Assembly: GCF_035989885.1 (NCBI RefSeq)
Contig: NZ_CP108518.1
Span: 6,997,001-7,061,000 of the forward strand
Direction of reading: 5' to 3'
Length of the DNA: 64,000 nt
Origin: Streptomyces sp. NBC_01232
GTDB lineage: Bacteria > Actinomycetota > Actinomycetes > Streptomycetales > Streptomycetaceae
In this document: positions 58,274 to 64,000 of the stretch, one piece after another
Layout of the letters: every line of letters starts with the position of its first letter
How positions within the stretch are numbered: position 1 is the stretch's first letter
Program-made: the position numbers and the translations under genes
Notes under the pieces: generated by a model
The model's input: only the letters and a program-made list of their open reading frames with translations
What the model was told of the DNA's origin: nothing
Database searches by the model: none

Positions 58274-58963
58274 TCAAGGCTCCGCTGTGGGCGAGGGGGT
58301 AGCGGGCGCTACGTCTGAATCCCCTATGGGCTGGGAGGTATCCCGGACCCAGGTGAGAAAGTCGGAGAAGTGCTTCGGGTCCGAAATCTCGGCCCAGACA
58401 ACGATGTTGAAACGCCGGTCCGTGTACACGGCTACCGTGCTACCTTCGGACACATAGCAGGCGAGATCGCCAACAGTTACGGACGCATCGTCCAGATAGT
58501 ACTCAGTATGGCTTCCCTTTTTATAGTCATCAATTTTGTTGCATTCGGTTCCCGGCTGGCTTTCGGGGGCAGTCTGCTTCACCCAGTAGGCATGCATGGA
58601 ATGCACGTCAGGGAACATGGTGTACCACACATATTCCGGGATCATGCCTTCCGTGCTGCAGTTCGCGCTGACCGCTCCCTTGGGGGCTTCAGCGGATTCC
58701 GTGCACACCAGGGAAGCCTTGACGTCGGGCGGAATATGGGCCTTGAGATCGGCCAGCGAAAGCTCATGCTTTTCCGGCTCGGTCGATACGCCCCACATTC
58801 CGCCCGCCAGCAGCAGCACGCCGAGAATGGCGACGATAACGCGAGGTGCCCGATGCATCTTCGGGATGGTCATCAAGCGCCTGGATATTCCGCTGCCGAT
58901 CAGGGCGGCCACCAGGAGGACACAGCCGATGACAATGAGAATGATCTCCACGACGAGTGGCAT
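58274..58963 (-). CDS. Membrane protein with extracytoplasmic cysteine-containing domain
   Basis: A 229-residue protein with two membrane helices near the N-terminus (about 3-25 and 43-60). A soluble domain with four cysteines (SLVCTES, SANCSTEG, GTECNKID, LACYVSEG) follows, suggesting two disulfides outside the membrane. It is 26 bp upstream of the CHAT-protease gene, or overlapping it if the TTG start is used, so the two are co-transcribed. Not a family I recognise; a membrane partner or sensor for the protease is possible. Confidence 0.65.
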   Translation of the reverse strand: MPLVVEIILIVIGCVLLVAALIGSGISRRLMTIPKMHRAPRVIVAILGVLLLAGGMWGVSTEPEKHELSLADLKAHIPPDVKASLVCTESAEAPKGAVSANCSTEGMIPEYVWYTMFPDVHSMHAYWVKQTAPESQPGTECNKIDDYKKGSHTEYYLDDASVTVGDLACYVSEGSTVAVYTDRRFNIVVWAEISDPKHFSDFLTWVRDTSQPIGDSDVAPATPSPTAEP

Positions 58964-59066
58964 GACCTAGCTCCTTCGGGCGCCTCGATTCGATCTACGC
59001 GCTCAGGAGATGGGGGAACAGTCAACTACCTGGCAACACCCCATATTTCGTGCTAATCCATAGCTT

Positions 59067-59390
59067 ATGAGCATCATAGAGTTTTCGCTAGACGATGGCA
59101 GCGCCGTGCTGGTCAGGGTCCCCGACGAGCTGGCGTCCAGCTCCGTGCTCACCCGGGGTGCATCGACCTCTGCGGTGATCGAGAAGGCCGAGGCCACGTT
59201 CGACTCCGTCATGCACGCCGTGCGGGCCGTAACCCGTGGCGTGGCTGGGCAACTTGAGGACTTCGCGCAGCGACCGGATGTCCTCGTTGTGGAGTTCGGT
59301 GTCGAGCTGAGCGCCCAGGCGGGGGCGATCATCACGGCAGCCGGCGCCTCGGCTCACGTGAAAGTCAGCCTGACGTGGAGCAAGCAGTGA
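59067..59390 (+). CDS. CU044_2847 / trypsin-co-occurring-domain protein
   Basis: A 107-residue protein matching the CU044_2847-type (trypco1-like) family: LVRVPDELASSSVLTRGAST near the start, then VEFGVELSAQAGAIITAAGA. This small domain usually accompanies a trypsin-like or CHAT protease effector. Here a CHAT protease is encoded on the opposite strand about 1 kb away. It diverges from the membrane protein gene. Confidence 0.75.
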   Translation: MSIIEFSLDDGSAVLVRVPDELASSSVLTRGASTSAVIEKAEATFDSVMHAVRAVTRGVAGQLEDFAQRPDVLVVEFGVELSAQAGAIITAAGASAHVKVSLTWSKQ

Positions 59391-59554
59391 CTGACGGTCA
59401 GCCGTCAATTGCGGTACGCCGGAGGCAGGCAGCGCCTGCATCCACACCGAACCAGATCTTCGGGTGCGTGGAGCCGATGAGCGAGAACGGCCCCGACCGG
59501 ATCCTGAGGACCGAGCTGACCACAGCGGGCGTGGGGACCCCCCCCGGAAAGTGA
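59387..59554 (+). CDS. Short ORF coupled to the trypco1 gene, possibly a protease remnant
   Basis: The GTG overlaps the previous stop by 4 bp. The frame gives 55 residues without a recognisable domain. Trypco1 genes are normally followed by a full protease gene, so this may be its truncated beginning. Weak support. Confidence 0.3.
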   Translation: MTDGQPSIAVRRRQAAPASTPNQIFGCVEPMSENGPDRILRTELTTAGVGTPPGK

Positions 59555-59655
59555 TGTCACACCCATCATGACAGGTCAGAGGGTGTTTTCGTAGGAGGAA
59601 CAGCACAGGGAACCAGCCTTGTCCAGCCCTCTGCGGGGCGCCCAGAATCGCCGCT

Positions 59656-60939
59656 ATGAATCGCTCGGGGAAATACGATCAGGACGACATCGTGCGAGCG
59701 CGGAACGTGCTGCTCGCATCGGGGTACCGCTCGCCGCGCGAGGAAGTCGACGCCTACCGGGTGCTCGCGCAGGTCGGCCCGGCCTCGTACCTGCCGCTCC
59801 TGGCCAAGGCACTGCAAGGTCTGAGCTACGACACCAGCACCGGCAAGCGGCATCCGTCCGCCCTGGCGCTGTGCGAGGAGGCGGTGGCCGTGGCGCGGTC
59901 CATGGATCCGGCCGAGCCCACCCGTGCGGACGCTCTGTACGGGGCTCTCAACTCGTGCCAGAGACAGCTGTACCGCGTGGGCCGCCGCGCCGAAGGACTC
60001 GCCATGCGCGCCGAGATGCTCGCCATCAGCCGTGCACAGGCCGAACTGTCCCGAACCCCCGTGGCCGGTGGGCTGCACGAGTGGGCTGCCGGACTCTCCG
60101 TGGAAGGCCGGTACGCCGAGGCTGCCGATGCCATGACCGAGTTGGTGGCAGCGCTCGTGCCCCACGGGCCCAGTAGCGGGGGTCTCGCCTGGTCGCTCCT
60201 CGACTGGATCGCCGCTCTCCACAACGCCGGCCGGTCCGGCGAAGCGCTCGCCGCGTTCGAGACGCTCTTCAGCATGCAGGACGTCGAAGCCGCGAACGGC
60301 CGCGGTCTGTCGGCCTGCCGTCTCTACTCGCTCATCTGGTACGCGCAGATGCTGGACATGTACGACCGGGGCGAGCAGGCGGCACTCGTGCGGCAAGAGG
60401 TGCTGGCCCTCCTGACGGAGCTGGCCGATACAGGTGAGCGGACGACCTGGGGCAGCTACGAGGCGGCGTTCTGGGCGGTCCTGCTGACCTTCTCCGGCGC
60501 CGAAAGCGACCGACTTGCGTCCGATGGACCGTGTACGGCGTCGGGGGCTGCGCCCCTGCAGTGGTCGCCCGACGGCAAGCCGGGCTATTTCGACAGCCGT
60601 CATGCCCTCCGAGAAGAGGTGGACGCCCTCGCTCCGCGAGCCACCGCGGATCCGGACCGGCATCTCGCCGAACTGGTGCGCCTGCATCGGGCCCTCACCA
60701 TCCGCTCCGCCGTCTACTGGCAGAACCGCACCCACATGTTCGGGGAGGAGGTGCGCTCGCTGTTCGACGACGGAGTGGACCTGGCCCGCCGGCTGTTCCG
60801 GCACGACCCGGCAGGAGGAGCACGGACACTGGCGAGGATCCTGATCGACCGATCGACGTTCCGTATCGCGGACTGTGAGTTCGGGCCCGCCCTCGATGAC
60901 TTCCGCCAGGCCCTGACTCACCTGGGGGAGGCCGCCTGA
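59656..60939 (+). CDS. Large TPR-like helical protein
   Basis: A 427-residue soluble protein built of helical pairs with TPR-like spacing (HPSALALCEEAVAVARSMDP; YGALNSCQRQLYRVGRRAEG; RYAEAADAMTELVAALVP). No enzymatic motif. Such proteins serve as scaffolds or sensors. It follows the trypco1 gene and precedes a SUKH-family gene, a neighbourhood typical of conflict islands. The ATG at 59656 has no strong ribosome site. Confidence 0.65.
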   Translation: MNRSGKYDQDDIVRARNVLLASGYRSPREEVDAYRVLAQVGPASYLPLLAKALQGLSYDTSTGKRHPSALALCEEAVAVARSMDPAEPTRADALYGALNSCQRQLYRVGRRAEGLAMRAEMLAISRAQAELSRTPVAGGLHEWAAGLSVEGRYAEAADAMTELVAALVPHGPSSGGLAWSLLDWIAALHNAGRSGEALAAFETLFSMQDVEAANGRGLSACRLYSLIWYAQMLDMYDRGEQAALVRQEVLALLTELADTGERTTWGSYEAAFWAVLLTFSGAESDRLASDGPCTASGAAPLQWSPDGKPGYFDSRHALREEVDALAPRATADPDRHLAELVRLHRALTIRSAVYWQNRTHMFGEEVRSLFDDGVDLARRLFRHDPAGGARTLARILIDRSTFRIADCEFGPALDDFRQALTHLGEAA

Positions 60940-61069
60940 CCCGAATCGGCCGGCGTCCCGGGACGCAGGTCCGCGGGGCCGGGGGAGGCGATCCGGCACG
61001 GTGTCGGTGTCGGTGTCAGTGGCGGCTGGCAGGGTGCGTGGTGAACATGATCGTGAGAGAGGTGTGGCT

Positions 61070-61597
61070 GTGACTGGTCTGGGTCGGCTCAGGGAGCTGC
61101 TCGGGGAGCCGGAGGTCTGGGGATGGGCGCGGCCGGGACTGTGGGATGCGTCCGAGGCGTACCTCGGGGTGGCGCTGCCGGCGGACTACAAGGCGTTTCT
61201 CGATCTGTACGGGCCGGGTGCCATCGACGGGTACCTGTGGCTGAACCGGCCGATCGACGGCACCGCGGAGGAAGCGGAGGGACTCTGGCCGTCGCAGGGG
61301 TCCGAGGAGAGGGATCCCGACCGCTACCCGTGGCCGTTTCACCCCGAAGAGGGTGGCCTCATCTGGTGGGGATCCGACGAGGAGAACTTCTACTACTTCC
61401 TGCCCCTGGAAGCGGATCCCGCTGAGTGGCGCATCGTCGTCCAGGGCGAAGGCGGCAGCTGGTTCGAGACCGCCGGAACCTTCACCGACTTCCTCCTGCG
61501 GTGCTTCGACCGGATCGACCGCCCGCCGTTCATCGCCCGTGACTGGCCCGGGACCGACGCGAAGTACGTCCCGTACGAGCCGGACACCGGGAGCTGA
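61070..61597 (+). CDS. SMI1/KNR4 (SUKH) family protein
   Basis: A 175-residue SUKH-fold protein. It has the characteristic ALPADYKAFLDLYGPGAIDGYL segment, two Trp-containing strands and the terminal FTDFLLRCF helix. SUKH proteins often act as immunity partners of polymorphic toxins; no toxin gene is adjacent, so it may be an orphan immunity protein. GAGAGAGG precedes the GTG at 61070. Confidence 0.85.
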   Translation: MTGLGRLRELLGEPEVWGWARPGLWDASEAYLGVALPADYKAFLDLYGPGAIDGYLWLNRPIDGTAEEAEGLWPSQGSEERDPDRYPWPFHPEEGGLIWWGSDEENFYYFLPLEADPAEWRIVVQGEGGSWFETAGTFTDFLLRCFDRIDRPPFIARDWPGTDAKYVPYEPDTGS

Positions 61598-61676
61598 CCC
61601 GGCGGGTGTCCGCAGACCCGGCCCGGTGCTCCCGCCGATGGCGCACCGGCACCGGCACCGGCACCGGCACCGCGGC

Positions 61677-62045
61677 TCAGGCCGTGCGCCGGGCCGCATC
61701 GAGGGCGTCGGCCCGTCCTTCCAGGGCCGCCGCGATGGCGTTCCCGTCCGGGGCGTGCACGGACAGGCTCCGGGCCGCCTCACGCAACAGCGCCGGCTCG
61801 TCCGGCCGTTGCAGGAGGACGAGCCGATAGGCCAGGTTCCGGATCCGGGCCGGCAGGTATCCGTCGGCCGCATCCGGACACAGCTCCCGCAGCATGGTGA
61901 GGAGGGCGTCGGGGTCGGCGAAGGTCAGTGCTTCGACGAAGTAGAACTCGGCGTGCTCGCTGGTGCACCCCGGCGCGGGTCGGTAACCGTCCCCGTCCGC
62001 GTCCTCGTACAGACACCGGGCTTGCTCCGTCAGCGTGTTGTGCAT
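61677..62045 (-). CDS. Unknown protein, 122 aa
   Basis: A helical acidic protein (EQARCLYEDADGDGYRPAPG; FYFVEALTFADPDALLTMLR). The ATG at 62045 (MHNTLTEQ) is the likely start. No family recognised and no coupled neighbour. Confidence 0.6.
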   Translation of the reverse strand: MHNTLTEQARCLYEDADGDGYRPAPGCTSEHAEFYFVEALTFADPDALLTMLRELCPDAADGYLPARIRNLAYRLVLLQRPDEPALLREAARSLSVHAPDGNAIAAALEGRADALDAARRTA

Positions 62046-62215
62046 GCCGGGCAGCCTACGGTGCCGTGCTCCTGCCGGGCTGCACCCCTGCCCGAGCCGT
62101 ATGCCCACGGCTGCACGGCGGACAGTGACAGGGAGTCGGTCCCTTTCGAACGGGATGACGACGGGCCGGATAGGGTCGGTGCGTCGTGGTGGACGCGGGG
62201 AGGGGACAGCCGGGC

Positions 62216-62863
62216 ATGGAGCGGGCGACGGGGGCGGTCGAGCCGGTGGAATCGGTGCATCTCGTGGGGGAGCGGGTCCGGTTGGAGCCGCTGGAGCTCC
62301 GGCACCACGACGGGCTCTGCGAGGCGGTCCGCGACGGCAGTCTGTGGGAGCTCGCGGTGACGAGCGTCCCGCACCCGGACGATGTCCGCGGCTTCATCGA
62401 AGAGGCGACGGCGGCCCGCGTCGAGGGTACGCAGATCCCGTACGCGACGGTGGACGCGGCGACGGGACGGGTACTGGGATCGACCCGGCTGATGATGATC
62501 AACACTGCGCAGCGGCGGCTGGAGATCGGCTGGACCTACCTGGCGGCGTCGCGGCAGGGGACCGGTGCGAACACCGAGGCGAAGCTGCTGATGCTGACCC
62601 ACGCCTTCGAGGCGATGGGGATGAACCGGGTCGAGCTGCTCACGGATGTGCGCAACGCCAGGTCGAGGGCCGCGATCGCCGGGCTGGGCGCGACGCTCGA
62701 GGGCGTGCTGCGGCACCACATGGTCATGCGGGACGGCTGGATCCGCGACACGGCGGTGTACAGCATCACCCGGCCGGAATGGCCGGAGGCGAAGCAGGCG
62801 TTGGAGGCGCGCCGGGCGGGCCGCCGCCCGACCGCCCTGCCGCCCGCCCCGGACGAGCTCTGA
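62216..62863 (+). CDS. GNAT acetyltransferase, RimJ/RimL type
   Basis: A 215-residue GNAT of the RimJ/RimL subfamily. VRLEPLELRHHDGLCEAV is the usual opening, RRLEIGWTYLAASRQGTGAN with EAKLLMLTHAFEAMG binds acetyl-CoA, and VRNARSRAAIAGLGATLEGV is the family's closing motif. The substrate is unknown, an amino group on a protein or antibiotic. The ATG at 62216 is preferred; a GTG at 62186 would add ten residues. Confidence 0.85.
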   Translation: MERATGAVEPVESVHLVGERVRLEPLELRHHDGLCEAVRDGSLWELAVTSVPHPDDVRGFIEEATAARVEGTQIPYATVDAATGRVLGSTRLMMINTAQRRLEIGWTYLAASRQGTGANTEAKLLMLTHAFEAMGMNRVELLTDVRNARSRAAIAGLGATLEGVLRHHMVMRDGWIRDTAVYSITRPEWPEAKQALEARRAGRRPTALPPAPDEL

Positions 62864-62902
62864 GCGCTCCTCCGGCGCGAGCGCGCTCGCCGCGGACGGC
62901 GG

Positions 62903-63832
62903 TCAGGGGGACTGCGTCGTGGATCCCTCCGTGGGCGCGTCCGCAGGTGCGGCGGCCGGGGCTCCGGTCCGGGGTTCGGCCCGGATGCCAGTGATGACCA
63001 CCGTGATGAGGCAGAACGCGATGACCGTCTCCGCCCAGAGGAAGGCGATGTAGTCGAGCAGGCAGCCGATGGGCGGGGCTCCGGGGGCCGTGTTGCGGAA
63101 GGCGGCCAGGGCGAAGAGCGTTGCGGCCATCCAGCCGAGCGCGGGCCAGGTGAGGCCCTTGCGGCGGGTGACCAGGTACCAGCCGCCGATCAGCACCGAG
63201 ACGGCGAGCGCCCACATGGCCAGCATCATGAAGACCGCGAAGACGAAGACGCTGTTGGACCGGGCCAGCCCGATGTCGAGGACCGCGATGTCCTGCGCCG
63301 TCGAGGCGTCGACGGTCGCGGAGAACAGCACGTCGTTGTTGGAGAGCGTGACGCGGACCGGAACCTTCTCGCCGCCGAGCACCGCACCGAACTCGACGTC
63401 CGCCCCGTAGGAGTCGAAGGGGTAGTCCGTGATCGACCCGCCCGTCAGGGCCACGGGGACGTCCATGGTGGAGATGCGCTGGTGGGCCTTGAACGCGAGG
63501 TCGCCCCGGGTGGCCGTCGAGGTCAGGACCGTCAGGTCCTCCACGGGGGAGACCCCGCCGGCCTCGGCCAGGGTGCCCCGGGGCGTGACCAGGACGCGCA
63601 GGGTCATCTCCCGGCCGGCGGCGTCCACGCGCTGGATCGTGGCGTCGACGTCGATGCGGTCCCGGTCGGAGCGCCCCGCCGTGTACACCGTGTCCAGGGC
63701 CTGGCGTTCCCCGAACTGGAGCCAGGCTCCCACGGTGACCGCCGCCACGATGGCGATCACGAGGAGGCCCGGCAGCAGCGGGACGCGGCGCGGCAACGGC
63801 GCGCTTCGTACGATGCGGTGGGAGTCGGACAC
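62903..63832 (-). CDS. DUF4436 family membrane protein
   Basis: A 309-residue protein. One N-terminal membrane helix (about 20-40) leads to an extracytoplasmic beta-rich domain (about 45-190), then three or four hydrophobic helices in the last 120 residues (VFVFAVFMMLAMWALAVSVL and others). The pattern SDRDRIDVDATIQRVDA and DYPFDSYGADVEF matches DUF4436, an actinobacterial membrane family of unknown function. The C-terminal tail is Ala/Pro-rich. Confidence 0.8.
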   Translation of the reverse strand: MSDSHRIVRSAPLPRRVPLLPGLLVIAIVAAVTVGAWLQFGERQALDTVYTAGRSDRDRIDVDATIQRVDAAGREMTLRVLVTPRGTLAEAGGVSPVEDLTVLTSTATRGDLAFKAHQRISTMDVPVALTGGSITDYPFDSYGADVEFGAVLGGEKVPVRVTLSNNDVLFSATVDASTAQDIAVLDIGLARSNSVFVFAVFMMLAMWALAVSVLIGGWYLVTRRKGLTWPALGWMAATLFALAAFRNTAPGAPPIGCLLDYIAFLWAETVIAFCLITVVITGIRAEPRTGAPAAAPADAPTEGSTTQSP

Positions 63833-63881
63833 GGACGCTCCGGTGGTGCGCGGGGTACGGGGATCTCGGGCGGCGGGGAGT

Positions 63882-64000
63882 TCAGGCTGCGGGCTTGCCG
63901 GGCTGGTCGTGGGTCGAGCAGTGGATGCCGCCGCCGCCCGAGGCGATGGTGTCGATCTTCACCGGTACGACGTCCCGCTTGGGGAAGTGCTCGCGCAGGA
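63882..64000 (-). CDS. Agmatine deiminase, C-terminal end only
   Basis: The visible 38 codons end in GGGGIHCSTHDQPGKPAA, the conserved catalytic-cysteine motif of agmatine deiminase, which converts agmatine to N-carbamoylputrescine. The gene continues beyond the right edge of the window. Confidence 0.8.
   Translation of the reverse strand, partial: LREHFPKRDVVPVKIDTIASGGGGIHCSTHDQPGKPAA

Overview
The window is high-GC actinobacterial DNA and almost certainly from Streptomyces or a close relative. The signs are strong GC3 coding bias, frequent GTG/TTG starts, a WhiB-family protein, DUF317 and DUF2637 proteins, a DUF6126 peptide and LAxTG-type sortase signals. Near 55.6 kb, a 43-bp copy of the 3' half of a proline tRNA (GGG anticodon) is followed by a strong terminator. 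A lone tRNA 3' end with its downstream terminator is what the distal attachment site (attR) of a tRNA-integrated element looks like. I therefore read everything left of 55.58 kb as one integrated element, or stacked elements, and everything to the right as host chromosome. No integrase gene lies in the window.

Layout. 0-8 kb: two MFS transporters, a DUF317 protein and unknown genes, then two secreted LAHTG surface proteins. 8.2-10.7 kb: a SulP transporter divergent from a MerR regulator, with a near-perfect palindrome between them, and a small membrane protein. 10.7-14.5 kb: an nhaA remnant, two further DUF317 genes and small secreted or unknown proteins. 14.6-21.1 kb: a mobilisation and replication module on the minus strand (relaxase, MobC with a candidate oriT hairpin, DUF2637 membrane protein, WhiB-like protein, DnaC-like ATPase, replication protein), followed by 1 kb of AT-richer non-coding DNA. 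22.1-24.1 kb: an XRE/MmyB regulator and a hot-dog thioesterase.

24.5-30.9 kb holds three transcription units that share a 20-bp ArsR-type operator: arsR-SulP-PPOX-ATPase-STAS-PhnA, a second arsR, and a minus-strand unit with a second anti-sigma-type ATPase and a DUF6126 peptide. A beta-carbonic anhydrase sits beside the third operator. The pairing of SulP with a carbonic anhydrase and partner-switch proteins suggests a bicarbonate or anion module under non-metal ArsR control.

31.4-46.1 kb is a class I lanthipeptide cluster of the FxLD type: precursor peptide, full-length LanB, a second stand-alone SpaB_C-type protein, LanC and an FxLD methyltransferase. Upstream of these lie an HPr-kinase-like protein, a lactate/malate-dehydrogenase-like protein and an aminoglycoside-phosphotransferase-like protein, each overlapping the next by 4 bp. 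Divergent from them are two tandemly duplicated regulators and a glycosyltransferase. A conserved hairpin-rich repeat sits at nearly every gene boundary of this cluster.

46.1-55.6 kb: gene fragments, an OsmC protein, a CstR-controlled persulfide/sulfite detoxification operon (DUF302, persulfide dioxygenase-rhodanese, rhodaneses, TauE/SafE exporter, CstR), more gene remnants and two unknown genes, one with two nuclease-like segments. 55.7-64 kb (chromosome side): a CHAT-protease/WD40 protein, a membrane protein, a CU044_2847-type peptide, a large helical protein, a SUKH protein, a GNAT acetyltransferase, a DUF4436 protein and the end of an agmatine deiminase.
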